DNA of 64,000 nucleotides, from positions 1 through 64,000 of the forward strand of contig JANNWS010000208.1 of assembly GCA_031408575.1 (NCBI GenBank), read 5' to 3'. A model generated the notes under the pieces. The model was given only the letters and a program-made list of their open reading frames with translations. It did not search any database and was not told the origin of the DNA. Both the position numbers and the translations under genes were made by a program. The first letter of the stretch is position 1. Every line of letters starts with the position of its first letter. This DNA is from Aliitabrizicola sp031408575. Lineage in GTDB: Bacteria; Pseudomonadota; Alphaproteobacteria; Rhodobacterales; Rhodobacteraceae. Below, piece after piece: positions 50,832 to 61,100 of this stretch.

Positions 50832-53371
50832 CCCTTGGCACAGATGCGCGGATCGCAGGCCGGATCGCGCGGCGCGAGTTGCGCGGCGGCCTGCGCGGGT
50901 TCCGGATCTTCATTGCCTGCCTGACGCTGGGGGTCGCCACGATTGCCGCCGTCGGTCTGGTGCGGGCCGCGATCGAGCGTGGCCTGCAGGATCAGGGTGC
51001 CGTGCTGCTGGGCGGCGACGCCGCGATGAACTTCACCTACCGCTTTGCCACTGACGCTGAGCGGGCGTTCATGGCGCAGCGCGCAGTTGCGGTGTCTGAG
51101 ATCGTGGATTTCCGCTCGATGGCGGTGGTGGGCGAGGGTGACACCGCCGAGCGGGCGCTGACCCAGGTGAAGGGCGTGGACGACCTCTATCCGCTGGTGG
51201 GCGCGGTCGGTCTGGACGGTGACGTGCCGCTGGCAGAGGCATTGGCAGGGGCGGACGGTCTGCCGGGCGGTGTGATGGACAAGGTGCTGGTGGACAGGCT
51301 CGGTCTGGCCGTGGGTGACACGTTCCGGCTGGGGGTGCAGGCGTACCGGCTGGGGGCGGTGCTGCTGCGCGAGCCGGATTCGGCGGCGGGCGGGTTCTCG
51401 TTGGGGCCGCGCACCATTGTTTCGACAAAGGGGCTGGCCGGGTCGGGGCTGCTGGAGCCGGGAACCCTGTTCGAGACGGAATACCGGCTTGATCTGCCCG
51501 CCACAGCGAACCTCGCAGCGCTGGAAACCGAAGCCGAGGCGGCCTTCCGCGATACGGGCATGCGCTGGTCCGACAGCCGCCGCGCGGCGCCGGGGGTGGA
51601 GCGGTTCGTGGAGCGGATCGGGTCGTTTCTGGTGCTGGTGGGGTTGGCCGGGTTGGCGGTGGGGGGAGTCGGCGTTTCGGCGGCGGTCCGGGCCTACCTT
51701 GAGGGCAAGGTGGCGACGATTGCCACCCTCAAGACACTGGGGGCCGAGGGTCGGGTGATTTTTCTGGTTTATCTGATGCAGGTGGGTGCGCTGACGGTGC
51801 TGGGTGTGGTGTTGGGCTTGCTGTTGGGTGCGGGCGTGCCGCTGTTTCTGGCCGATGCGATTTCGGCGCGCCTGCCGTTTCCGGCGGCCTTTGCGCCCTA
51901 TCCGGCCCCGCTGATCGAGGCTGCGTTTTACGGCTTGCTGACCGCGCTGATCTTTACGCTCTGGCCGCTGGCGCGGACCGAGACGGTGCGGGCGGCAGCG
52001 CTTTACCGGGGTGGCGACGGGCGGGCGGGGTGGCCGCGTGGGGTATATCTGGCGGCGCTTGCGGTGCTGGTTGCCATGCTGGTTGGCACGGCAGCCTGGC
52101 TTTCGGGTGTGCCGGAACTTGCGTTCGGCACGGCAGGCGGGGTGCTGGGTGCGTTGCTGGTGCTGGCGCTCGCGGCGTTTGCAGTGCGGCGGGGCGCGCA
52201 CCGGGCGGCGCGCAGCACCTGGGTGCGGGGGCGGTCCGCGCTGCGGCTGGCGTTGGCTGCGATTGGCGGGCCCCGCGAGGAAGCGTCGTCTGTCATCCTG
52301 TCGCTGGGTCTGGGCCTTTCAGTGCTGGCGGCGGTCGGTCAGATTGATGCCAACCTGCGGGGTGCGATCGAGCGCGATCTGCCGGCGCGCGCGCCGGCCT
52401 ATTTCTTCGTCGATGTGCAGAACGATCAAATCGACGGGTTTCTGGCCCGATTGGCCGATGATCCGGCAGTCACCAAGGTGGAAAGCGCGCCAATGCTGCG
52501 CGGGGTCGTCACGCAGATCAACGGGCGGCCCGCGCGCGACGTGGTGGGCGAGCATTGGGTGGTGCGGGGCGACCGGGGGGTGACCTATTCCGACGCTGCC
52601 CCGGAAGGCGCAACCGTGACGGAAGGCACTTGGTGGCCCGAAGGCTATGACGGGCCGCCGCAGATTTCCTTTGCCGCCGAAGAAGCGGCCGAAATGGGCC
52701 TGAAGCTGGGCGACCGGATCACCGTGAACATTCTGGGGCGGGACATTGAAGCCGCCATCACGAGTTTCCGACAGGTCGATTTCTCCACCGGGGGAATGGG
52801 ATTCGTGATGTCGATGAACCCGGCAGCGTTGCAGGGAGCGCCGCATACTTTCATCGCCACCGTCTATGCTGACGCCGCAGCGGAAGGTGCTATCCTGCGC
52901 GATCTGGCGACGGCCTATCCCAACATCACTGCCATCCGGGTGCGCGACGCGATCGACCGGGTCAGCGAGGCGCTGACCGCGATTGCACAGGCGACGGCCT
53001 GGGCGGCCATGGCGACGCTGGTAACGGGGTTCGTCGTGCTGATCGGGGCGGCGGCGGCGGGGGAACGTGCGCGCATTTATGAGGCGGCGGTGCTCAAAAC
53101 GCTGGGGGCCACGCGAGGGCGTATCTTGCTGAGTTTCGCGTTGCGATCCGCGCTGCTGGGAGTGGCGGCAGGTGTGGTGGCAATCATTGCGGGCGGGCTG
53201 GCCGGGTGGGCGGTGATGACCGTTGTGATGGAAGGGGACTATGTGTTTGAGCCGTGGTCGGCGCTGGCGATTGTGCTGGGGGGGGTGATTGCCACGCTGG
53301 TCGCCGGGCTGGCCTTTGCCTGGCGACCGCTGGCGGCGCGGCCCGCGCAGGTGCTGCGGGCCGAGATGTGA
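50828..53371 (+). CDS. FtsX-like ABC permease (YbbP-like)
   Basis: An 847-residue inner-membrane protein of the FtsX/MacB superfamily, long form with two FtsX repeats. It has an N-terminal membrane segment, a large periplasmic domain, a cluster of spans (LVLVGLAGLAVGGVGVSAAVRAYLEGKVATIATLKTLGAEG) and a second copy near the C-terminus (AAAAGERARIYEAAVLKTLGATR). It partners the preceding ATPase. The transported substrate is unknown; extraction of lipids or lipoproteins is the family theme. Confidence 0.9.
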   Translation: MTLGTDARIAGRIARRELRGGLRGFRIFIACLTLGVATIAAVGLVRAAIERGLQDQGAVLLGGDAAMNFTYRFATDAERAFMAQRAVAVSEIVDFRSMAVVGEGDTAERALTQVKGVDDLYPLVGAVGLDGDVPLAEALAGADGLPGGVMDKVLVDRLGLAVGDTFRLGVQAYRLGAVLLREPDSAAGGFSLGPRTIVSTKGLAGSGLLEPGTLFETEYRLDLPATANLAALETEAEAAFRDTGMRWSDSRRAAPGVERFVERIGSFLVLVGLAGLAVGGVGVSAAVRAYLEGKVATIATLKTLGAEGRVIFLVYLMQVGALTVLGVVLGLLLGAGVPLFLADAISARLPFPAAFAPYPAPLIEAAFYGLLTALIFTLWPLARTETVRAAALYRGGDGRAGWPRGVYLAALAVLVAMLVGTAAWLSGVPELAFGTAGGVLGALLVLALAAFAVRRGAHRAARSTWVRGRSALRLALAAIGGPREEASSVILSLGLGLSVLAAVGQIDANLRGAIERDLPARAPAYFFVDVQNDQIDGFLARLADDPAVTKVESAPMLRGVVTQINGRPARDVVGEHWVVRGDRGVTYSDAAPEGATVTEGTWWPEGYDGPPQISFAAEEAAEMGLKLGDRITVNILGRDIEAAITSFRQVDFSTGGMGFVMSMNPAALQGAPHTFIATVYADAAAEGAILRDLATAYPNITAIRVRDAIDRVSEALTAIAQATAWAAMATLVTGFVVLIGAAAAGERARIYEAAVLKTLGATRGRILLSFALRSALLGVAAGVVAIIAGGLAGWAVMTVVMEGDYVFEPWSALAIVLGGVIATLVAGLAFAWRPLAARPAQVLRAEM

Positions 53372-53614
53372 CGCGGGGCCGTTACCACAAGGCGCGTTCG
53401 GGTGTCTCTGCGCGGCGTTCGAGGCCATGCTACATCTCGGCCGAAATAAGCTTCCGTCTGGGGTCATAGCCGCACCCCATGTGCGGGCAAGCTGTGAATT
53501 CGCCCTATGCGACCAAGCGCTTTGGACGACTCCAGCCGAAAGAGGCCAAGCATCGCACGGATTTCGTGGTGCCGGGGTCATTCGACAGCTTGTCGTCAGA
53601 ATTGGTCCATGTGC

Positions 53615-54937
53615 TTATTCGTGCTTGAATGCGCGCCGCATCTGGTCGGACAATGGCTTGACGAAATATGAGACAACGCTGCGGTCGCCCGTCTGGATGA
53701 AACATTCGACGGGCATCCCCGGAACTAGACGAAGCTTTTCGCCGTCCGGCAGGCTTTCGGCATCAAGCTTTATCCTGACCGAATAGTATTGGACCCCCGT
53801 CCGCGTATCCGTGGTCAGGTCCGCCGGAACGAGGCTCACCTTGCCAACAAACTCGGGTGTCGTGCGCTGATTGAAGGCGGAAAGTCTTAAAATGACCTGC
53901 TGATCAAGCCAAACCTGATCAATGTCACTGAGCGCGACCTTCGCTTCCACCACCAGCGGATCAGTCTCTGGCATGATCTCCATAAGCGTGGCACCCGGTC
54001 CGATAACACCGCCAACGGTGTGGATCGAGAGCTGTTGAATCACCCCGTCTTGCGGGGCGAATATATCAACCCGCTTCAGCTGGTCTTCGGCGGCGATGCG
54101 ACGTTCGGCAAGCTCTGCGCTTTGCGTCTGAATCTTGATAAGTTCGGCAGAAACCTCGGTTTGAAGGTCACGGCCGATCTGAAGCATCTGCAATTCGGTT
54201 TCGCTGATCCTGCCCCGCGCCTGAGCCACGCTGGCGATCAGTTCGCCCCGCTCGCCATTCAGCCGGGCCTTCTCGCGCTCCAGCGATGTAACACGTTGTA
54301 TTGGAACAAGACTCTTGGCGTAGAGTTGTTTCACTCCGGCGAGTTCGTCGGCGATCAATGCAAGCTCGTCGGATTTGGCCGCAACCTGAAGCTCAACGCC
54401 ATCAATCTGCTGCTCGATCTGCGAAATCCGCTCGATCAATTGCCGGCGCTCACCTTCGCGGGAAGAATGTCGATCCTCGAAGACGTGTCGTTCACCATCC
54501 AGCAACTTTTTCAGACCAACATTTTGCTCTGCCGCAAGCGCCAACGCGTCTGGGATCAACAGATTCAGGCTGCCGTCGCGCTCTGCTTCCAATCTGGTTT
54601 GCCGTGCCTGCATTTCCTCTTGGCCTTTGGTGATGATCCCAAGACTGGCGGCAGCAAGGGTTGGGTCAAGCCGCATGAGAAGATCTCCTGCCTTCACCCT
54701 GGAGCCCTCATGGACAAGGATTTCGCCGACGACACCGCCGCTGGGGTGCTGGACTGACTGGAAGTGATTGTCGAAAATGACAGAACCCGGTGCCACGACA
54801 GCCCCCGACATGGAGACCGTCATCGACAGAGTAACCACAGATGCAAACAGAAAGAAAACCGCCGCCAACGCGAGAACGACGTGAGTCCGGATTGACCGAT
54901 TGGGGGACCAGTTCAATTCAGAGGCTGTATCATTCAT
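53615..54937 (-). CDS. Type I secretion periplasmic adaptor (HlyD family)
   Basis: A 440-residue membrane fusion protein. A single membrane span (about 21-42) is followed by a lipoyl-like half (SVQHPSGGVVGEILVHEGSRVKAGDLLMRLD), a long coiled coil (about 100-280, rich in Glu/Leu/Gln), the second lipoyl half (VDIFAPQDGVIQQL) and a beta-barrel ending near residue 430. It bridges the ABC permease and a TolC-type outer-membrane channel, which is not in the window. It overlaps the ABC gene by 4 bp. Confidence 0.93.
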   Translation of the reverse strand: MNDTASELNWSPNRSIRTHVVLALAAVFFLFASVVTLSMTVSMSGAVVAPGSVIFDNHFQSVQHPSGGVVGEILVHEGSRVKAGDLLMRLDPTLAAASLGIITKGQEEMQARQTRLEAERDGSLNLLIPDALALAAEQNVGLKKLLDGERHVFEDRHSSREGERRQLIERISQIEQQIDGVELQVAAKSDELALIADELAGVKQLYAKSLVPIQRVTSLEREKARLNGERGELIASVAQARGRISETELQMLQIGRDLQTEVSAELIKIQTQSAELAERRIAAEDQLKRVDIFAPQDGVIQQLSIHTVGGVIGPGATLMEIMPETDPLVVEAKVALSDIDQVWLDQQVILRLSAFNQRTTPEFVGKVSLVPADLTTDTRTGVQYYSVRIKLDAESLPDGEKLRLVPGMPVECFIQTGDRSVVSYFVKPLSDQMRRAFKHE

Positions 54938-56655
54938 GATTGCACGACCTTGAGCGGCTGGTTGGCGGCAGCAATTGCCGCAGCGTTAGCTGCGGTCATT
55001 TCGAAGACTTCTTCCTTGGGCCCGAAGTTCTTCAGCCGACCCTCGCTGACGATGCCGACGTAGTCGACGACCGCCAGGACCGAAGGCCGGTGAGTAATAA
55101 CCACGACAATGCCGCCGCGCGCGCGTACACCGGTGATCGACTGCGCCAGCGCCTGTTCCCCCGGAGTGTCAAGATTCGAATTCGGCTCATCTAGGACAAC
55201 AAGGAAGGGTGCCCCATAAAGCGCCCGCGCCAGACCTATTCTCTGTCGCTGTCCTGCCGACAGCGCCGCACCGCCGCCGCCAATCTCGGTCTTGTATCCA
55301 GCCGGCAACCTAAGGATAAGCTCGTGCACGTCGGCTGCTCGCGCGGCTGCGATGATTGTTTCCGGATTTGGGTTCGGATCGAAGCGCGAGATGTTGTCGG
55401 CAATTGTCCCGGAAAATAGCTCAACATCCTGAGGCAGATAGCCGATGTGCTGTCCCAGCGCGCTTGGATCCCATTGTTCAAGGGCAGCGCCATCAAGACG
55501 GATCTTTCCCCGCCAAGTCGGCCACACACCCACCAGAAGGCGTGCCAGGCTTGATTTTCCCGCGCCGCTGGGGCCGATGATCGCGGCGGCTGACCCTGCG
55601 TTCAGCCGGAGGGAAATGCCCTCGACCAGAAAACGATCACTGCCCGGAGAACCACCTGCGGCATTCTCGACCGCAAGGCTGGCGCTTGGATACGGCAATT
55701 CCATCGTGTTGCTGTCGACATCCGTGGCGGGCACGACGTCTTTCAGCCGGGCCCATCCTTGCCGGGCCGCCGAGAAGCCTTTCCAATTCGAGATTGCAAG
55801 TTCGACCGGCGAAATTGCCCGCGCGGAAAGTATGGAGCCCGCAATCATGATCCCGCCCGTCGCCTGACCCTGGATGACAAGATATGCCCCGACTGCCAGA
55901 ACGATTGACTGTATAAGCATGCGCAGAACTTTGGAAACCGCACCAAGACCGCCAGAAACGTCGGACGTTCGCCTCTGGTGGCGCATGAAGGATGAATTGG
56001 CGACCTCCCACCGGTCCCGAAGGCGTTCAACCATTCCCATGGCATGAGCGACCTCGCTGTTGCGCCTGGCCCCATCAGACAATCCGTTCCGCGACATCGC
56101 AGCCTGAACGGCGTCGGTCGTCGCTTTGCGTGTCATCACCTCTGCCATGATAGTGAGGACGATCAGAATGATTGCACCGCCGAGGGCCGTAAGCCCTATC
56201 AGCGGATGCAGCAGGAAGCATACAAAAAGGTAGAGCGGCATCCACGGAAGATCAAACAGCGCGCCAGGCCCAGCTCCGGACAGAAAAGCGCGAACTTGAT
56301 CAAGGTCTCGCTGCGGTTGAAGATTGTCACCATCCGCCTTGGCGCGGAGAGAATTTTTGAGGACAATCTTGAAGACAATCGGTGTGAGTTTCTCATCGAT
56401 TGATGTTGCCAGTCGAACCAGCAGCCGCGATCGAACAATATCGAATAGCGCGAGGAAGGCAAAAAGAACCACAAGAATTAAGCCGAGGGCAATCAAAGTC
56501 GGAATGCTGCGGCTCGGAAGAACGCGATCATATACTTCCAGCATGAACATCGAGCCGGAAAGGGTCAGGATGTTCATGACACCGCTTAACAGTCCAACCG
56601 ACAACAATGTGCCAGCACCCAAAGAAACGAAACTCAACCTTTTGGAACGACGCAT
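54934..56655 (-). CDS. Type I secretion ABC permease/ATPase (PrtD/LapB-like)
   Basis: A 573-residue half-transporter: six membrane spans (about 20-290) and an ATPase domain with Walker A GPSGAGKSS, signature LSAGQRQRIG, Walker B LVVLDEPNSNLD and VITHRPSVL. It lacks the N-terminal C39-like domain, as in the PrtD branch that exports RTX proteins. Its likely substrate is the RTX peroxidase encoded upstream on the same strand, ending at 58139. Confidence 0.93.
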   Translation of the reverse strand: MRRSKRLSFVSLGAGTLLSVGLLSGVMNILTLSGSMFMLEVYDRVLPSRSIPTLIALGLILVVLFAFLALFDIVRSRLLVRLATSIDEKLTPIVFKIVLKNSLRAKADGDNLQPQRDLDQVRAFLSGAGPGALFDLPWMPLYLFVCFLLHPLIGLTALGGAIILIVLTIMAEVMTRKATTDAVQAAMSRNGLSDGARRNSEVAHAMGMVERLRDRWEVANSSFMRHQRRTSDVSGGLGAVSKVLRMLIQSIVLAVGAYLVIQGQATGGIMIAGSILSARAISPVELAISNWKGFSAARQGWARLKDVVPATDVDSNTMELPYPSASLAVENAAGGSPGSDRFLVEGISLRLNAGSAAAIIGPSGAGKSSLARLLVGVWPTWRGKIRLDGAALEQWDPSALGQHIGYLPQDVELFSGTIADNISRFDPNPNPETIIAAARAADVHELILRLPAGYKTEIGGGGAALSAGQRQRIGLARALYGAPFLVVLDEPNSNLDTPGEQALAQSITGVRARGGIVVVITHRPSVLAVVDYVGIVSEGRLKNFGPKEEVFEMTAANAAAIAAANQPLKVVQS

Positions 56656-57038
56656 GATGACCCGTCCTCAAAATCAGAAACACACCAAACCTTGCCAACA
56701 GCAGTAGAAGCCGACCGAGGGCGGCTCGTTTTAAATATTCCTGATTGAACCGCGCGGCGGCGCTGATCTCAACTGTGAAGATGGACTATACCTTTTGGCG
56801 TAATTCGCCCGGCGCTTTTTTGCAGAATAAAAAGCCCTGCCGATTCGCGTCGGCAGGGGCATGCTGTGCTCAGACAGAGGCGGCTTTCCTGAACAAACCG
56901 AGAGGCCGCATCTATCTGATTCCAAGTCGTTATCTATGGACAATCAGATGACGCTCCTCGCCGATCTGCCGCGCGATGAACTGGCCCTTCTGCACCGCCG
57001 ACCTGAAGCTGCCGGCAAGCCACGCGACCAGTGATCGC
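56656..57038. other. Intergenic stretch before the secretion genes
   Basis: 383 bp without a convincing gene. It contains the minus-strand terminator at 56829-56858. Beyond it, the stretch 56700-56760 is AT-rich and could hold the promoter of the secretion pair reading minus. Confidence 0.6.
56829..56858 (-). terminator. Rho-independent terminator (minus strand)
   Basis: On the minus strand CCCTGCCGA-type stem bases (56850-56858) pair with 56835-56843 over nine bases around a 6-base loop, followed by CTTTTTA (56828-56834). It would stop transcripts coming from the small membrane protein gene at 57039 and isolate the secretion genes, which then need their own promoter. Confidence 0.8.
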
Positions 57039-57737
57039 TCATGATGCAAACGCGTTGTAGAGATTTCTTTCCACATCGCGCTCATCGAGCGAACCGTGCT
57101 GCTTGTTCCTTGTGTTGGAACGGTCGGTCGGCCCGTTTTGGCGGCGTGTGTTGAACATCAAGGGCCGCAAAGACAGTCTGAACTGAAGGGCAGTCAGGCC
57201 GCCGGTCACACCAAGCAGACAGGCAAGGTAACACGCAGGCACGATTGCCAGCAACACCGGCCAGTCGCTTGCCGCAAGGAATTTGCTGACACCAAGGGCC
57301 AAGGCAAGCAGCCAACTTGTTGTTGACACGCCACCGATCATCGCCGCTCTGACCTTTTTGTTGATCGGAAGGTCCAGCAACGAATTGCCAACATTGGCCT
57401 CGACCATCGGCATTGCCAAACGGCCAATCAGAATGGCATTGACTGTCAGCAGCGTCACTGTGCCAATCTTTACGAACAGCTTCGGAGAGAAGTTGTTCAG
57501 GTTAAAACCCGTCCGCACATAGATCAGAAGCAGACCCGTTATCCACATCAGGATCAGCGCAGTCCAGACGATCTTGTGATAGTGGTGAAGGGTCTCAATC
57601 GTACCATCGGTGATTTCGCTTCCCAAGCGACCCAATACATGGATATCCGCCAGGAAAGATGCGCCGAAACCTATGGCGACGCTGAGGAGGTGCACGTACC
57701 GGATCATGTCGACATAGACGAGATCGATTTCTGGCAT
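57039..57737 (-). CDS. Predicted integral membrane protein, unknown function
   Basis: A 232-residue protein with about five hydrophobic segments (near 11-32, 48-70, 80-103, 123-146, 150-175) and a basic, hydrophilic C-terminal tail. It has conserved-looking histidines at the membrane edges (MIRYVHLL, LHHYHKIVW) that could bind haem or metal, but I cannot assign a family. I chose MPEIDLVYVDMIRYVH at 57737, preceded by AGGAAAA; the frame is open 30 codons upstream. It lies between the RTX peroxidase and the type I secretion genes, same strand. Confidence 0.7.
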   Translation of the reverse strand: MPEIDLVYVDMIRYVHLLSVAIGFGASFLADIHVLGRLGSEITDGTIETLHHYHKIVWTALILMWITGLLLIYVRTGFNLNNFSPKLFVKIGTVTLLTVNAILIGRLAMPMVEANVGNSLLDLPINKKVRAAMIGGVSTTSWLLALALGVSKFLAASDWPVLLAIVPACYLACLLGVTGGLTALQFRLSLRPLMFNTRRQNGPTDRSNTRNKQHGSLDERDVERNLYNAFAS

Positions 57738-58138
57738 GAGGTTTTCCTTTCTCGATGCTCTGTGGATGTGCCAACAGTCGACGAACTGCGACAATATGGC
57801 GCTAGTTCGCTTCCTTGCAGCGCGCAAGTTTGCGCCGTCGGGCGGTTGGCGGGTGTATGCTTACAGTTCAGCGGAAAGGTGCAGATCGCAGTTCAGGCGA
57901 CCGTCAAGGCTATTGGAACAGCCGGATTTCGAGCGCGATGGGCGACAAGACGCCAAGGCGGCGGGCGATTCCCTGCCGAAATTGGGGTCGCGCAGGTTTG
58001 CGTGAAACCTGTGGCCTGCCCAGTTCCGATCCGGTGCAGCGGGTCGTTCGACCTATAAGTGCGATTGTGGGCGGTGGTGGCTTGCAAAGAAAGCGGCGAG
58101 GTTTCCCCGCCGCCGTGCTGTTTGTGGGGCCGCAGCGT
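57738..58138. other. Intergenic stretch after the RTX peroxidase gene
   Basis: 401 bp with no supported gene. It contains a weak terminator at 58084-58113 just after the peroxidase stop. Promoter elements for the small membrane protein gene are expected near 57750-57850 but none was clear. Confidence 0.5.
58084..58113 (-). terminator. Probable terminator of the RTX peroxidase gene
   Basis: On the minus strand GCGGCGGGG (58105-58113) pairs with CCTCGCCGC (58093-58101), with one G-T wobble and a 3-base loop. It is followed by TTTCTTTGC (58084-58092). It begins 26 bp after the stop at 58139. The T-run is interrupted, so termination may be partial. Confidence 0.6.
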
Positions 58139-61100
58139 TCAGACGAAGTCGAAGTCGCCCGCCGTGGCCGTGGCATTCGCGCTGAATGTGCCGATCAGTG
58201 TAAGTTCGGCTGCGGTCGTCTCGCCATTCCCGGTCTGAATCCACTGCCAGATCGCGAAGTCGTTGCCGTCGGTATCGTTGATGACCAGCAAGGCGTCTTC
58301 GCCGTTTAAGGTGGCGGCAAAGGCGAACTCGAGGTTGAACGCCGCCGAGACCGCCGTAGCGTCCGTCAGAGACGCGTTGGCAACGCCTTCTCCACCCGCG
58401 CCGGTCAGAAGCAGTGCTTCGATCTGGCCGTTGTTCGGTCCGATCGTTGCGGTCACGACACCCGCCCCCCCGTTCCCGGTAGCAAAGGTAAAGTTATCGT
58501 CGCCCGTTCCGTCATCGAATGCGGTATTCAGCGTCCCTCCGAACAAGACCTGGTCCTGGACTCCGCCGGGATCTGTCATGTCGAAGTTGCTGACGATATC
58601 GCCATAGTCCGCGACCGCATCAAACCGGACGAAGTCACGCACGTTGTCATTGGCTGCGCCGGTATCGATCAGGTCAGCACCCGCCCCCCCGATCATGATG
58701 TCGCCACCGGCACCACCGTTCAGGATGTCGATCCCGCCGCCGCCGTTCAGGATGTTGACCCCGTTGCTGCCGGTGAGGAAGTCGGCCCCGCCATTGGACG
58801 TCACGTTGTTGACGCTGCTGATCGAGGCGAAACCGGTGGCCGTGCTCAGGCCGAGGTTCACTGTGACCCCACCAGGGGCGCCAGTGTAAACAAGAGTATC
58901 CGCGCCGAAGCCGAGGTCTGCCGTTACCAGCTCCACGCCCACAAGAGCGTTCTCGTTGAAGTTGGTGATCGTCGTTCCGTTGATCAGGTCCAAGGTAACG
59001 GTCAGCGTGTCGGCGCCACCGCCGCCGGTGATCGCAAGGGTATCACCGCCGAGACCACCGCTGTCGGTGCCACCGTCGACAGAGCCACCGCCATCACCAA
59101 TGGCGTAGTTGATCGTGTCATCACCGGCACCGCCGTCAATCACGTCCGCTCCGTTGCCACCGGTCAGGATGTCATTGCCATCCATCCCGTTCAGGGTGTC
59201 GGCTCCATTGCCGCCAAGCAGGGTATTCGCGTTTGCGTCCCCGGTCAGGTTGTCCGACCCGGACCCACCCTGAACGGTTTCGACGCCGGCGATCGAGATC
59301 ACGCCACCCGACGCGGTACCGGCCCCCAGGTCGACCGTTACGCCGACCCCCGATGGTGCATAGCTGAGCGTGTCGGTGGCGCTGCCAAGGTCGATGCGGA
59401 ACTGCTCGACATTCACGATCGACCCGCCACCCTCGATCTGGGTGATGGATGTGCCGTTGAAGTTGATGTCGAGCGTCTGGCCGCCGCCGTTACCGGTGAT
59501 CACCATCGTGTCGGTGTTGTCGCCGCCATTGATGATATCGTTGTCGTCATCAACGTCGCCGTCGGCAATGCCGTTGTTAAACGACCACCGGATGATGTCG
59601 TCGCCGGCACCGCCATTGATGATGTCATTGTCATCACCGCCAGCCAGATCGTCGTTGCCGTCACCCCCATTCAGCGTGTCAACCTCGTCCATGCCGAACA
59701 GCACGTCCGCGCCACCATTCCCGTTAAGAAGGTCGCTGCCGTCATCGCCATAGATGATATCGGCATCAGGAGTAAGAGCACTGCCCGAGATAGTATCATT
59801 GTTGTCCGATCCCATCCTGATGTTGAAGTTCTTGTCATGGGTCAGGCCGTTCCCATCTGTCGAACGAACACTCAGCGTGGTCAGCGCATTTGCCGTCAGC
59901 GCGCTTGTGGTTGTCACCAACCCGGCAAGGCTGACGGCATAGTTCGTGGACCCCCCGGTCTTGGTGTAGGTATGCGTGGCGCTGTCGGGGTCGACACTAG
60001 CAAGGTTGGCCATTGCCGAGGTGGCGCCGGACGCGGGTCTTGCCGTTTCGCTCGTCCGGATGCCGCCCCAGATTACATCGGTCGGGGCGACCAGAACCGG
60101 GCCTTCCTGAACCACATTGTTCAGCAGAATGGTGAACTGCCGCGACGCCACAAGGTTGGCCGAAATGGCAGCGCCGTTATAGCTGTTGATGACCACCTGA
60201 TACTGGTTGTCAACGGTCTGGAAAGCGTCCTGAGTTTCATAGTCCAGGTTGGCCGCCCCACCGTTTTTTACCACAAGCGAGTAGCGCGGGTTGCCAACGT
60301 TGTCGACGCCGTTCAGGATAATATCAAAACGGTCCCCAGCATCGTTGTTCGGATCGATCGCATGGACCAGGTCGGCCGCAAGAACAGCGGTCCCCAGGAT
60401 GGGATCATCCTCGATGTTGAACGGGATCTCCAGCCCCACGACGGTTCCGTTCAGTGCATTCTCATTGACCGAGAAGGCGTTGGTCGGGTTGGCTGTCGGT
60501 GCCGAGAAGATACGCTCGGTCACACCGGTGCCGTCCTTGAACACCGCGACGGCGCGCAGGATGTTGCCCGGGTCGGCCAAACCCACCGTATAAGTGTCGC
60601 CGATCGCAATCGTGGTCCAGACAGGGTCGGCGGTGCCAACCGCGGCGGACTGCCATTCCCATGTCAGGCCGAAGGGAAGGCCACCGCTAAGTGGAATGCC
60701 GTCCAGATCGGCAAAATCGGCCAATGTCGGCACCAGCACCTGCCCGACAAAGGGAGTAACACTGCCACTAAAAGGTGTTGCATCGCCGATTGTGACAGTG
60801 CCCGTGGCACGCGAGTTGGCGCCAGCGATCGAGATGGTCTGGTCGGCGAACTGCAAAAGCTCGATATTCTTCAGCAGGTCCGTATCATCAGTCAGAATGC
60901 CGCGGCTGCGCAACTGAACGCCGCCTACGACCGCGCCGACCAGTCCGTTATCGTTGTCCCTTACCGAAATGAACCCGTCGTTGTTCATGTCAAAGGCCAT
61001 CAGGCCAATCTCGTTGGCGGTGATAATGTCGTCTTCGTTGAGATCGACAGTCTCGCCAAAGCCTTCGACCGTGTACTCGGCAAAGGTGCCGCGGAAGATC

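Noticed and set aside
56731..56943. 70-residue minus-strand ORF
   Set aside because: It spans the terminator hairpin, has no ribosome site and no family match.
58640..59780. Short repeated DNA units resembling a repeat array
   Set aside because: They encode RTX nonapeptides GGxGxDxL in frame, so they are protein repeats, not CRISPR or satellite DNA.
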